DNA of 32,524 nt, taken from a bacterium. Lineage in GTDB: Bacteria; Actinomycetota; Aquicultoria; Aquicultorales; Aquicultoraceae. Shown one piece after another: positions 1 through 10,580 of this stretch. The position numbers and the translations under genes were made by a program. A model generated the notes under the pieces. It was not told where the DNA came from. It searched no databases and saw only the letters and a list, made by a program, of their open reading frames with translations. The stretch covers positions 1-32,524 of the forward strand of contig CADDYS010000018.1 in the NCBI GenBank assembly GCA_902810715.1, in the 5' to 3' direction. Within the stretch, counting starts at the first letter, position 1. Every line of letters starts with the position of its first letter.

Positions 1-135
1 GGATAAGAGAGCGGTTTCCTGGAGCTCTGATTCGAAGGTAAAATCCTTCTCCAGCACGAACAGCCCGCCTAAAAATTCCACTAGGGTGGGGATATCTATT
101 TTACCTGCCTCTTGTAATTTAATATCTTGCTCCAT
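1..135 (-). CDS. GNAT-family N-acetyltransferase, N-terminal fragment (runs off the left edge)
   Basis: The minus strand opens with ATG at 135 and stays open for 45 codons to the window edge. The product begins MEQDIKLQEAGKIDIPTLVE and continues with FLGGLFVLEKDF, which resembles the first beta strand and helix of GNAT acetyltransferases (typically an I-R-x-A-T-x-x-D-I-P-x-L-V-E-L beginning). Only about a quarter of a normal GNAT domain is visible, so the acetyl-CoA loop cannot be checked and no substrate can be proposed. The gene is divergent from the antiporter at 300, and the 164-bp space between them carries two TTAGAC-type dyads that may control both. Assignment rests on the N-terminal pattern only. 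Confidence 0.55.
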   Translation of the reverse strand, partial: MEQDIKLQEAGKIDIPTLVEFLGGLFVLEKDFTFESELQETALLS

Positions 136-161
136 AAACTAACACTCTCTCAAGTTTAATC

Positions 162-233
162 TTAGACCAAATGTCTAAAAGATTGGCTAACTTTCGTACA
201 GAATTTGTCTCCTTATATTAGACAACTGTCCAA
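162..233. promoter_or_regulatory. pair of TTAGAC-type dyads between divergent genes (putative operators)
   Basis: A perfect inverted repeat TTAGAC-CAAAT-GTCTAA lies at 162-178 and a near copy TTAGAC-AACT-GTCCAA at 218-233. Their centres are about 55 bp apart, roughly five helical turns, and they sit in the divergent promoter region of the GNAT and NhaD genes. The repetition of one dyad suggests a dimeric repressor that binds twice; which regulator is unknown. A related half (TTTAGACAACTG) occurs at 4787-4798 upstream of amtB. Confidence 0.45.
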
Positions 234-299
234 ATACTTAAATAAATCCATGCTTTACCCTATTTATATGATTTATGGGCATGTTAAGGTGTTACTATT

Positions 300-1562
300 A
301 TGATCATCCTGGCTTCGTCGGTATTTTTAGTCGGATATATATTGATCGCCTTGGAGCACAAGCTCCAGGTGAGCAAAAGTGCGATAGCTATGCTATTTGC
401 AGGCATTTTATGGACCATTGTCGCCATTGCCGATAAAGCCGGTCTGTCGGCCCATCTTAGCAAGGCAGGGGCCGGGATATTTGAAATCCTGGTGTTCTTA
501 CTCTCGGCCATGACCTTGGTTGAGATACTTGTACACTACAGGTTCTTTGATGTCGTGCGCTCCTGGCTTATATCCAAAAGGCTAGATAATGTGCGTATGC
601 TCTGGATAATGTCGGCCCTCTCTTTTTGGATTTCCGCAGTAATCGACAACATGACAACGGCGATCATATTTAGCCAACTCGCCCGCCTCTTCTTCAGGGG
701 AAAGAACCTCGTTGTCGCCGCAGCATTAATAGTTGTAGCGGCCAATGCCGGCGGGGCCTTCTCACCGATAGGCGATGTAACCACTACGATGCTTTGGCTG
801 GGTGGTAAGTTCTCGAGTTTCGACGTCATGCGCTATGTCCTCGTCCCGACGATGGTACTTTACCTCGTCGCCGCATTTCTAATGACCAGGAAGCTTAAAG
901 GAGATGAAACCCTGCACCCTGAGACAGAAGACGTTAAGCTTCTCAAATCCGAGAAGCTGGTTATCACAAGCACGTTTATCTCATTCACACTGCCGTTTGT
1001 TTTTCACTCATTCGGCTTAAGACCCTACATGGGGCTACTGGTTGGGCTTGGCATAACCTGGATATTAATTGATACGCTTAAGAAACAGTTTCCGAACCAC
1101 AGAACGCATTTTAACGCATCGATCGAGAAGCTGCTCCAGAAGACCGATATCGCCAGCCTAAAATTTTTCGTTGGGATACTCCTGGCGGTCGCGGCCCTGG
1201 ACCACCTGGGTATCTTAGACACCCTTTCAAATAGTCTGTTTGGACATAACCCGGGCCTTTCAAGATACGTCGTCGGCAGCTCGATCATGGGGGCGCTTTC
1301 TGCCCTTGTTGATAATGTGCCCTTGACCGCCGCGTCCATGCATATCCTTAAGACAACCGATTCATCGATTTGGTCTCTTATCGCGCTAACGGTTGGGACG
1401 GGCGGCTCAATGCTTGTGATCGGTTCCGCCGCCGGTGTAGTTGCCATGGGCATTGTAAAGGAGCTTAACTTCTTCAGGTACCTGAAAGTCGCAGCAATAC
1501 CGGCGGCCTTAGGATATATGTGCGCAATTGCCGTCTGGTACTTGCAGCGGTTGATATTTTAG
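300..1562 (+). CDS. NhaD-type Na+/H+ antiporter (ion transporter superfamily)
   Basis: This 420-residue integral membrane protein is hydrophobic throughout, with about ten or more predicted transmembrane segments. It carries the motifs expected of the NhaD/ArsB group: DNMTTAIIFSQLARLFF near residue 115, ANAGGAFSPIGDVTTTMLW near residue 148, VDNVPLTAAS near residue 338 and the glycine-rich GTGGSMLVIGSAAG near residue 360. The two half-site aspartate/asparagine motifs (DN and DN) are the usual ion-binding pair. It likely exchanges Na+ for H+ across the cytoplasmic membrane; ArsB-like anion transport is less likely because of the GGAFSPIGD motif. The ATG at 300 has an AAGGTG site 8 nt upstream. 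It is followed by another cation antiporter, suggesting an ion-homeostasis pair. Confidence 0.82.
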   Translation: MIILASSVFLVGYILIALEHKLQVSKSAIAMLFAGILWTIVAIADKAGLSAHLSKAGAGIFEILVFLLSAMTLVEILVHYRFFDVVRSWLISKRLDNVRMLWIMSALSFWISAVIDNMTTAIIFSQLARLFFRGKNLVVAAALIVVAANAGGAFSPIGDVTTTMLWLGGKFSSFDVMRYVLVPTMVLYLVAAFLMTRKLKGDETLHPETEDVKLLKSEKLVITSTFISFTLPFVFHSFGLRPYMGLLVGLGITWILIDTLKKQFPNHRTHFNASIEKLLQKTDIASLKFFVGILLAVAALDHLGILDTLSNSLFGHNPGLSRYVVGSSIMGALSALVDNVPLTAASMHILKTTDSSIWSLIALTVGTGGSMLVIGSAAGVVAMGIVKELNFFRYLKVAAIPAALGYMCAIAVWYLQRLIF

Positions 1563-1656
1563 GAGGCATTTTATAGAAAGTAAACTTCTTTAAGCTATGA
1601 GCTAACTGCCAATCCGGTATTAATATAAAGTATAATAAAATATCAACGGAGAAAAA

Positions 1657-2622
1657 ATGGCGTATATACTTTTAACTATTGGATTGGCTCTCTTGGTTAA
1701 GGGCGCTGATTACTTAATAGATGGTTCGACTTCCCTAGCAAAACGATTTAAGGTTCCGAGCCTGATTATTGGACTTACGGTCGTAGCCCTGGGCACCTCT
1801 TTGCCAGAGTTTGTAATTAATATCGTTTCTGCGCTGCAAGGCACAACGCAAGTTGCTTTTGGTAACGTTATCGGCAGCAATATTGCAAACACGCTTTTAG
1901 TTTTAGGGGTTGCAGCCATGATCCGCCCATTGAAAATAGCCCACTCAACCGTATGGAGAGAAATACCCTTTAGCCTTTTAGCTGCTTTGATTTTATTAAC
2001 GATTTCCAATATCCCTTCCGCAAGTGGACCTAGACCGTCTTCCTTAACAAGAATCGATGGCGTGATCTTGTTGTTCTTTTTAGCCATCTTTATCTACTAT
2101 CTTTACGATACTGCATCCAAAAATAGATCTAATTTAGTAGATGAACAAGCAGATATTGAGCTTCTATCTTCCAGAAAGACCGCACTTTACATCATTGTCG
2201 GCATCATCGGTCTTTACGTGGGTGGTAATTTGACAGTAAGTGGAGCCGTTAGCATAGCTCGAGGGGTCGGCGCGTCTGAGTTTTTAATCTCAGCAACCGT
2301 AATCGCCTTAGGAACATCGTTGCCTGAGTTAATAACGAGCGTTAGAGCCGCCTTAAGAAAAGACAGCGATTTGGCGGTAGGCAACGTAATCGGTTCAAAT
2401 GTTTTAAATATCTTTTTAGTTCTGGGCACAACAGCCGTAATTACGCCAGTTGAGCTTCCTAGGGGTATCAACATCGATTTCACATTTTTGATCAGCTCAT
2501 CCCTTATTCTTTTTATCTTTATGTTTATTGGGCAGAGGCACATGCTAAAGAAGTGGCAGGGGACCTTATTTTTGCTTGGTTATACGGGCTACATTTTACT
2601 CTCGGTTACCCGAGGGCTCTAA
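1657..2622 (+). CDS. CaCA-family calcium/sodium antiporter (YrbG-like)
   Basis: The 321-residue product has the internal duplication that defines the CaCA (K+-dependent Na+/Ca2+ exchanger-like) family. Alpha repeat 1 is ALGTSLPEFVINIVSAL followed by GNVIGSNIANTLLVLG, and alpha repeat 2 is ALGTSLPELITSVRAAL followed by GNVIGSNVLNIFLVLG. The glutamate of each SLPE motif and the GSN motif are the conserved ion-binding elements. Length matches bacterial YrbG proteins, with about ten transmembrane segments. ATG at 1657 has a GGAG site 5 nt upstream. The 94-bp gap to the NhaD gene includes an AT-rich stretch that could hold its own promoter. It converges on glnK, with a hairpin between the two. Confidence 0.9.
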   Translation: MAYILLTIGLALLVKGADYLIDGSTSLAKRFKVPSLIIGLTVVALGTSLPEFVINIVSALQGTTQVAFGNVIGSNIANTLLVLGVAAMIRPLKIAHSTVWREIPFSLLAALILLTISNIPSASGPRPSSLTRIDGVILLFFLAIFIYYLYDTASKNRSNLVDEQADIELLSSRKTALYIIVGIIGLYVGGNLTVSGAVSIARGVGASEFLISATVIALGTSLPELITSVRAALRKDSDLAVGNVIGSNVLNIFLVLGTTAVITPVELPRGINIDFTFLISSSLILFIFMFIGQRHMLKKWQGTLFLLGYTGYILLSVTRGL

Positions 2623-2636
2623 TAGTTCAATGCAAA

Positions 2637-2666
2637 GGCCCCTACTACGGAGGGGTAATAGGGGCC
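2637..2666. terminator. hairpin between convergent genes, possible bidirectional terminator
   Basis: GGCCCCTA (2637-2644) pairs with TAGGGGCC (2659-2666) around a 14-nt loop, between the stop of the antiporter (2622, plus) and the stop of glnK (2700, minus). There is no good T-tract on either side, so intrinsic termination is plausible but not proven. Confidence 0.45.
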
Positions 2667-2699
2667 CGGCAGAACAATATGCAATTGTTGAGCTAGCCT

Positions 2700-4639
<1,940 letters not shown>

Positions 4640-4836
4640 TGCTCCTCCTTTCAAAAAGAACAAAAACAACTTGGCCGCCGGGATTGCTGCTTTTCACCAT
4701 CCTTAAATAAATTGCGACCTTACTGAGATCTTAGGACCGCTGGATAAAAGAAACCTTAGCTCAAAGCACAAATCTTAGGTTTATTGTTTAGACAACTGGA
4801 TAAATCGGGGGGATAGCTATACCAGGGAAAGCTTAC
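4640..4836 (-). promoter_or_regulatory. pucR-amtB intergenic region, probable amtB promoter
   Basis: The 197 bp between pucR and amtB contain the AAGGAGGAGC ribosome-binding site at 4641-4650 and a TTTAGACAACTG element at 4787-4798, which matches the dyad half upstream of the NhaD gene. I found no GTNAC-N6 GlnR-type box and no sigma-54 element here. No confident -10/-35 pair is assigned. Confidence 0.3.
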
Positions 4837-6048
4837 TTACAGGTTTAATAGATACTTGATGTGAAGCCCCATGTAGAGCTTTTCACGCTCGGCTCCCATA
4901 AACGGGTCGCAAGCGGTTATTTCGGCTATTCGCTGGAGGCGATAGCGCACGGTATGGCGATGTGTATAAAGCTCATCCGCCGCAAGTGCAACGTTTTCGT
5001 TGTTTCTACGAAACGCCTCAAGCGTCTGTACGAGATCAGTTCCATGCTGCCGGTCGTACTCGGCAAGCCGGCCAACCGTCTCCTCATAATAGAGACGACC
5101 ATCTGCTTTAGACTCCCTGGCAAGCGGTAGAAGCAGGCGGTAAATACCCACCTGGTCAAATTCCATAAACGACCCTGCTCCGCTTAACCTGCATCCGGTA
5201 TCAAGTGCAATCTTAGCTTCATCCATCGCCCTTAAGATTTCGGCGGCGTTCATTCTAATCCGGCTTACACCAACGGCTACCTTAGCATTTGACATATCAG
5301 CAATGGTTATAATATTTTTTGCGGTTTCTCTTATATATTTTGCCCGGCTGATTTTAGCCAGTTCACCTGTCTGGGCAAGCATAATTACAAGGTCACCTTT
5401 ATGCTCTACCAGAAGTGAGCCCGGCGCCTCATACCCTATAAAACGCAGTGTTTCGCGATAAAACCGTTTAAATTTTTCCTCGGGGTCGAAAGTGCAGTAA
5501 AGAACCGCGTATCCTTTTGAAAAATCACCACCCAATTTTACAATCCTTGAATCTACCTGATCGAGCGGTATCCGGCTTGCTGTTAGATCGTTTAGAAAAT
5601 CTCCATATACCCTGGCTTCAGCCTCCTCGATGGCCCTGGTCCTGGCAATTTCCACCGCTATCTTTGCCATCGCTTCGTAAACATCAGCTATAATAGTTGT
5701 CCAGCGGACATCTGACGGTACCTCAATTACGGGGAAATTCAACTTATCGGCAAGATTAAGCACCTCGGACGGCAACGATTCAAGGAACCGTGCCGGTTTC
5801 ACAGCAAGCGCCGCCGCAGGCCCATTGATAATATTTTTTGCAAGCATGCTTATCGCCTTTGGGTCGCTAGATACTGCAAAAAATGTCGAAAGAACCAGCT
5901 CACCGCCTGTAAGCCAGTTTGCAATATCGGGGACCTCCCCGACAGTTACGCCGGTTACAAGCCGTTCAAGCTGATCTTTGCCGGCAAGAATCCTTGAATT
6001 TTTAAGACTTTTAGATTGTAAAACCTTCGCCAGGCTGATGCCGCCCAT
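4837..6048 (-). CDS. PucR-family transcriptional regulator
   Basis: This roughly 403-residue regulator has the three-part PucR layout. An N-terminal PucR domain begins ISLAKVLQSKSLKNSRILAG and contains the signature WLTGGELVLSTFF. A central GGDEF-like/CdaR segment follows, with AEILRAMDEAKIALDTG. The C-terminal helix-turn-helix (HTH_30) reads TLEAFRRNNENVALAADELY followed by THRHTVRYRLQRIAEI. Family members control use of purines, amino acids, sugars or polyamines; the position directly before amtB-glnK suggests a role in nitrogen supply, which is inference. The frame is open to a TTG at 6105, and an ATG lies at 6075, but neither has a binding site; ATG 6048 is used because family members start just before this motif and GAGGGC is upstream. 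Confidence 0.88.
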   Translation of the reverse strand: MGGISLAKVLQSKSLKNSRILAGKDQLERLVTGVTVGEVPDIANWLTGGELVLSTFFAVSSDPKAISMLAKNIINGPAAALAVKPARFLESLPSEVLNLADKLNFPVIEVPSDVRWTTIIADVYEAMAKIAVEIARTRAIEEAEARVYGDFLNDLTASRIPLDQVDSRIVKLGGDFSKGYAVLYCTFDPEEKFKRFYRETLRFIGYEAPGSLLVEHKGDLVIMLAQTGELAKISRAKYIRETAKNIITIADMSNAKVAVGVSRIRMNAAEILRAMDEAKIALDTGCRLSGAGSFMEFDQVGIYRLLLPLARESKADGRLYYEETVGRLAEYDRQHGTDLVQTLEAFRRNNENVALAADELYTHRHTVRYRLQRIAEITACDPFMGAEREKLYMGLHIKYLLNL

Positions 6049-6143
6049 TCTATTCGCCCGCCCTCGACTGAACATACCGATTCTTTTATTCAGTTTATCC
6101 AGCAAACATTTCGCTTTTGTTTCGGGAAGGTGAAGATTTGATT

Positions 6144-6171
6144 AAATAAAAAAGCAGGGCTAAAGCCCTGC
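6144..6171 (-). terminator. rho-independent terminator of nadE
   Basis: On the minus strand GCAGGGCT and AGCCCTGC (6154-6171) form a perfect 8-bp stem with a 2-4 nt loop, followed by six T residues (6148-6153) and more AT-rich sequence. It separates nadE from pucR. Confidence 0.85.
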
Positions 6172-6214
6172 GCTACGATACCCCAATTCGCCCATTTACC
6201 CACCCACCGTGGAA

Positions 6215-6237
6215 GGCCCGATAAATCGGGTAACTAC
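6215..6237 (-). repeat. solitary copy of the GTAGTTGCCCGAT palindromic repeat
   Basis: Read on the minus strand this is GTAGTTaCCCGATTTATCGG followed by GCC, a small hairpin (CCCGAT/ATCGGG) with a conserved GTAGTT leader. It matches the three-copy cluster at 17982-18052, which shares GTAGTTGCC-GATTyATC-GGGC. It lies just downstream of nadE. Confidence 0.7.
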
Positions 6238-6256
6238 ATTTTTTCTATTCACCAGT

Positions 6257-6997
6257 TCACCTCTCACCTATTTTAGGTGGCATGTGCCTTTTGTGCTCGC
6301 TTGTTTTAATCATCGATTCAATGCGCTCTTTGATTGCATCATTGGCTTCACCGGTTAGGATGTATTTGTCGAGCTGATCATAGGTTACGCCCATCTCGGA
6401 CTCGTCGGTTTGCCCGCCCCAAAGACCTGCCGAAGGCGGTTTATCGATAACTTCGCGGGGCACGCCGAGATGCTCTGCAAGTGCTCTTACCTGAGTTTTT
6501 ACCAGATGGGCGATAGGGAGGATATCAACCGCGCCATCACCGTACTTTGTGAAGTAGCCGACGGTCGCCTCGCTTCTATTGCCCGTCCCGGCGACTACAT
6601 AGTTCAGGCGGTTTGCGTGGAAGAACAGGCTCATCATACGAAGCCTGGGCTTAAGGTTGGCGACAGCAAGGTCCACCTTACCCTGAGGTAAAGCCTCGGG
6701 GTCGAGTAGGCTAAGAAAAGTATCGTATACCCCATTTAGCTCTACTGTTTTCACCGGTATTTCAAATCTCTGCGCAACCAGCTTTGCGTGATTCAAATCA
6801 GTTGGGTTGCTATGACAAGGCATTATAAGGCCGAGCATGTTGTCGGGGTACGCCTTCTTACACAAGGCTGCAACAACCGCCGAGTCGATTCCCCCGCTCA
6901 GGCCCACAACCAATCCATCCAGCTTGTTAACGTCCACGTATTGCCTGAGCCAGGCGACTATACGCTTTTCCTCCTGTTCGGGATTAAAATTGGTCAA
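6257..6997 (-). CDS. nadE: NH3-dependent NAD+ synthetase
   Basis: This roughly 246-residue enzyme amidates nicotinic acid adenine dinucleotide to NAD+ using ATP and ammonia. It has the N-type ATP-pyrophosphatase P-loop SGGIDS in VVGLSGGIDSAVVAALCKKA, the catalytic-site motif AGTGNRSEATVGYFTKYGDG and the C-terminal IDKPPSAGLWGGQTDE. There is no nitrilase or glutaminase domain, so it belongs to the short ammonia-dependent class, which fits a locus centred on ammonium. The TTG at 6997 is chosen because GGAAGGTGAT lies about 7 nt upstream; a TTG at 7015 in the same frame would place that site inside the gene. It follows glnE and ends in a clear terminator. Confidence 0.93.
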   Translation of the reverse strand: MTNFNPEQEEKRIVAWLRQYVDVNKLDGLVVGLSGGIDSAVVAALCKKAYPDNMLGLIMPCHSNPTDLNHAKLVAQRFEIPVKTVELNGVYDTFLSLLDPEALPQGKVDLAVANLKPRLRMMSLFFHANRLNYVVAGTGNRSEATVGYFTKYGDGAVDILPIAHLVKTQVRALAEHLGVPREVIDKPPSAGLWGGQTDESEMGVTYDQLDKYILTGEANDAIKERIESMIKTSEHKRHMPPKIGER

Positions 6998-7064
6998 GTT
7001 ACAATCACCTTCCAATCAAGTCAATTCAAAATTAATCACTGTCTAGTTATGCTAATTAAGGTGT

Positions 7065-9875
7065 CTATAAGTAAACCTTTTCTACAATATCAAGCACTTG
7101 CTTGCGGGTCCGCTTGATTTCGCTTACCAAGCCATCTGTCGAGCTAAATTCAAAGAAGGCGGCGACTGTTCCGGCAAGCTCGGAGTCGGGCTTTAATACC
7201 CTCTCTTCATTAAGCCTAAGCAGTGCCTCAACAGTTCTCATGAACTTATACGCGCTTAAGAGCGTCGCCTCGACAGATATATCGATTATACCATGCCTAG
7301 AAAGCCTTCTTAGGGCAGTGGCCGTTTTGCGCGTAACAAGGCCGGGATACTCTGCGGCGTTTTTCAGTTGCAGGTACTGAACAAGAAATTCTATCTCCTC
7401 GGTCCCGCCCGGTCCAAGCTTTATGTCGTAGCCCGATGACTCCCTTGAAACCTCGGCGACAATCCTCTTTCTCATATTTCTGATGTTGGACGCGGTAAGC
7501 TCTTTGCCCCGCTTGGCGATAATATCTCTTTTCATATCAGAAAACGCCCTTAATGTATTACCATTGCCCGTGATTGGCCTGGCCTTAAGAAGCGCCTGTA
7601 TCTCCCAGGGATGGGCCTTTTTGCGGTAGTAGTTTCTGTAGCCGTCGATGTCGTTTACCAGGATTCCCTTCGAGCCATCCGGGCGCAGGCGCATATCCAC
7701 CTCATAAACAATTCCCCGTGCCGTGTATTTGGTGATGAACTTGATAAGCTCCTCGGCAAGGCGTACGGATTTTTCGCGAACCGATTTTTCTTTGCCCGAG
7801 ACAAATATAAGATCGAGGTCCGAGCCGATGTTTAACTCCCTTGAACCCAGCTTGCCCAGGCTCACAATTGTAAGCTCGGCACCCGGGTCAAGGCGGTTTA
7901 ATACCGCCCGGATGATAATATCTGCAAGCATACTGAGCGTATTTGTAAGCTTGTCTACATCGGCAATACCTTCGAGGAAAAGTAAGCTTGAGCGCATCTC
8001 CTCGATTATCCTGAACTCGCGAACCGCATTCTTGGGCGTGCGGCTAAGCTCAAGGATACTTAACAGCCTCTCCTTTGCCGACTTATAATCCATATGCATG
8101 TCCGGATACTCAAAAATACTCTCGATGTTCTCAAGGCTAAGGAGCGAGCGTGTGATGTAGGTGCTCTCGGAGAACGCCTTGATGATTATCTCCACCGTGT
8201 CGGGGCGTCCCGAAAAAAGGTCAAGATACGACTCGTGGTTCCCCACCTTTTGGATAAACGTCACAAAGGTATTTAAAACCCTGTCCTTGTTGCCGAGCTT
8301 CATTATGTGCTCAAGAAACATCGGGAGCATTTTTCTAAGCAGGGTTCTCTCGCGGATGGTTTTGCCCAACGTCATCTGCTCGCTCAAGACCTTCATGTTG
8401 TTAATCGCCGAGTTCGGGTCTTTAAATCCCTTAAAAGTCAGAAAGTCTTTGATTTCATCATCAGTGAGCTCGTTCTCAAGAAATACCATGACCTCCTGCT
8501 CGCTATTCCCCGTTCCCAGAAGCGACCAGTACATATCCCTAACTTTTAACCTTCTGAGTTTAAGATAGGATGAGAACTCCTTCTCATCAGCAAAGCGCAT
8601 CTTAAGCGCGAGGGTTTCAAGTTCCTCGGCTTTTGTGGGCAGGGCGTGGGTCTGGATGTCGTCTCTCATCTGAAGGACGTGTTCGAGCCTTCTGTAGAAT
8701 TGATAGCTTTCTAAAAGCGTCTTTATATCCTCTTCGGATAGAAACCCGTCGTCGAGTAATCTTGCAAGAGCCTCGGCAAGTTTGGGCGTGCGCAAATTTT
8801 CACGCTCGCCGCCGTAGAGTAGTTGAAACGTCTGCACGAAAAACTCTATCTCGCGGATACCGCCGTAGCCTCGTTTGATATCATTTGCATCAAAGACGGT
8901 ATCGATTCGCCGCTTCAGCTCTTTTATCTCTTCGATGTCGTAGTAGTCGGTCGATCTTTTCCATACAAACGGCTCGATGGCCTTCAAGAACTCTTCACCG
9001 AGCTCTTTGTCGCCGGCAACCGGTTTTGCTCGGATAAGAGTCATCCTCTCCCAGGTTTTACCCCAGGCTTCATAGTAAGCGATGTAGGAGTTAAGGGAGA
9101 GCGAGAGCTCTCCCCTTCGCCCGTCGGGCCGCAGTCTCAAGTCGACGCGGTATGCAAAACCGTCTTCGTTCTGCTGCTGCAAAAGATTTGCCAGAAGCTC
9201 GGTCAGCCTCACAAAATACTCATGCGCCCCAATCCGGTTTATAGTAACACCGGATGAGCCCTCATTTCCGGTAGATAGTCCATCCTCCGAGCCATAGACC
9301 GTTATTATATCTATATCAGAGCTGTAATTTAGCTCGCCCGCACCAAGCTTTCCCAAGGCAATCACGGTAAACGGATTATCCTTTAACTCACCAAAACGCT
9401 CTTTTATCAGCACGTAGGCGGCATCGAGAGCTATCTCGACAATTGCCTCGGCCAGCATACTCAGCTCAGCCATGCACTCATCAAGTGATGTTGCACCGGT
9501 TATGTCGCGAAGGGTTATTCTTAAAAGGTATCGCTTCTTTACATCGCGCAGGAACTTTACGGTATCGTTTTTGAAAGACGGGGGTAAGATGCGTACCCCT
9601 TCAGCGAAGAAGCCGCCCTTTCGGGCCTCGGCAATGACCTCTTCTTTAGTTACCGGTTTGTTAATATATTTGAGTGCCTCACCTAGAATTATTGGGTTGT
9701 TGATTGAGTAGTCGGCCAGAAACTGGCTGTATGCAAAAAGGCGGGCTATGCTTTCTGCCTGCCGTTTATGCCTATCAAATGCCTGCGGCGTGCTCCGTAT
9801 GAGCCTTTCCAAATTTTTTAAAGACCTCTGAGGGTCCGGGGTTTGCGCAGATATCTCTTTTACTAAATCATCCAT
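7065..9875 (-). CDS. glnE: bifunctional glutamine synthetase adenylyltransferase/adenylyl-removing enzyme
   Basis: The 936-residue product is a full-length GlnE, which adenylylates and deadenylylates a tyrosine of GSI-beta glutamine synthetase. It shows two nucleotidyltransferase domains: one at residues 175-189 (GKLGAGELNYSSDID, adenylyl-removing half) followed by DLRLRPDGRRG, and one near residues 670-690 (SLGKLGSRELNIGSDLDL, transferase half) followed by VDMRLRPDGSKG. The linked GlnE domains are marked by GGIREIEFFVQTFQL and GGTEEIEFLVQYLQL. The likely target in this window is the GSI-beta enzyme at 16448-17887, which keeps the modified tyrosine. In proteobacteria GlnE is steered by PII, but the PII here lacks Tyr51, so the input must differ. 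nadE follows 67 bp downstream. Confidence 0.96.
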   Translation of the reverse strand: MDDLVKEISAQTPDPQRSLKNLERLIRSTPQAFDRHKRQAESIARLFAYSQFLADYSINNPIILGEALKYINKPVTKEEVIAEARKGGFFAEGVRILPPSFKNDTVKFLRDVKKRYLLRITLRDITGATSLDECMAELSMLAEAIVEIALDAAYVLIKERFGELKDNPFTVIALGKLGAGELNYSSDIDIITVYGSEDGLSTGNEGSSGVTINRIGAHEYFVRLTELLANLLQQQNEDGFAYRVDLRLRPDGRRGELSLSLNSYIAYYEAWGKTWERMTLIRAKPVAGDKELGEEFLKAIEPFVWKRSTDYYDIEEIKELKRRIDTVFDANDIKRGYGGIREIEFFVQTFQLLYGGERENLRTPKLAEALARLLDDGFLSEEDIKTLLESYQFYRRLEHVLQMRDDIQTHALPTKAEELETLALKMRFADEKEFSSYLKLRRLKVRDMYWSLLGTGNSEQEVMVFLENELTDDEIKDFLTFKGFKDPNSAINNMKVLSEQMTLGKTIRERTLLRKMLPMFLEHIMKLGNKDRVLNTFVTFIQKVGNHESYLDLFSGRPDTVEIIIKAFSESTYITRSLLSLENIESIFEYPDMHMDYKSAKERLLSILELSRTPKNAVREFRIIEEMRSSLLFLEGIADVDKLTNTLSMLADIIIRAVLNRLDPGAELTIVSLGKLGSRELNIGSDLDLIFVSGKEKSVREKSVRLAEELIKFITKYTARGIVYEVDMRLRPDGSKGILVNDIDGYRNYYRKKAHPWEIQALLKARPITGNGNTLRAFSDMKRDIIAKRGKELTASNIRNMRKRIVAEVSRESSGYDIKLGPGGTEEIEFLVQYLQLKNAAEYPGLVTRKTATALRRLSRHGIIDISVEATLLSAYKFMRTVEALLRLNEERVLKPDSELAGTVAAFFEFSSTDGLVSEIKRTRKQVLDIVEKVYL

Positions 9876-9887
9876 GGATTTTCACTT

Positions 9888-10580
9888 TTATTCTTTTCCA
9901 ATTAATCGGTAACCAACGCCTGGCTCCGTTAAAATATATCTGGGCTGAGTAGGGTCGGGCTCGATTTTTTTACGCAATTGACCTATATAAATACGCAGAT
10001 AATGGGTTTCCTTTTGGTACTCTTTCCCCCAAATTTGGCAGAGTAGCTGCTTGTGTGTCAACACTCTGCCTGCATATACAGCAAGGTTCTTCAAGATATC
10101 ATATTCGGTGGGGGTCAGCTTAACTTCTCTCCCTTTCAGAGTAACCAAACGATGCGCAAGATCAACTGAAAGGTCGCCTATTGCAATTACAGGCTCATCC
10201 TCGGTCTTAGCGCCATGGCGCATAGCAACTCTAATACGCGCCAGCAACTCCCCCATGCTGAAAGGCTTCGTAATATAGTCGTCAGCACCGGAATCCAAGG
10301 CCCTGATCTTTTCATTCTCATGTTCTTGAACGGTTAAAATAATTACAGGCACATGCGACCATTCTCGAATTCGCCCGAGAACGGCCAAACCATCTAAGTC
10401 GGGTAAGCCAAGATCGAGAATTATTAAATCGGGATGGAATGTCGACGCCTGCCGCAAACCATCTTGCCCTGAAGTCGCTTCATCAATTTGATAATCGTGT
10501 CCTTCCAGTGCAACACGCAGAAGTCGCCTGATCTGCTCCTCATCATCGATGATTAGAATTCGCGCACCCTTAGCAGGCAT
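9888..10580 (-). CDS. OmpR-family response regulator, KdpE-like
   Basis: This 230-residue protein has an intact receiver domain with the acidic pair in ILIIDDEEQI, the phospho-acceptor Asp in DLIILDLGLPDLDG (about residue 56) and the conserved Lys of YITKPFS. The C-terminal winged helix has LTPTEYDILKNLAVYAGRVL and ends VGYRLIGKE. Sequence pattern and the adjacent DUF4118 kinase place it near KdpE, the potassium-responsive regulator of kdpFABC, but no kdp ATPase genes are in the window. ATG at 10580 is preferred, with GAAGGTG 6-7 nt upstream; a GTG at 10589 overlaps that site. It overlaps the truncated kinase gene by 11 bp, so the two are translationally coupled. Confidence 0.88.
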   Translation of the reverse strand: MPAKGARILIIDDEEQIRRLLRVALEGHDYQIDEATSGQDGLRQASTFHPDLIILDLGLPDLDGLAVLGRIREWSHVPVIILTVQEHENEKIRALDSGADDYITKPFSMGELLARIRVAMRHGAKTEDEPVIAIGDLSVDLAHRLVTLKGREVKLTPTEYDILKNLAVYAGRVLTHKQLLCQIWGKEYQKETHYLRIYIGQLRKKIEPDPTQPRYILTEPGVGYRLIGKE

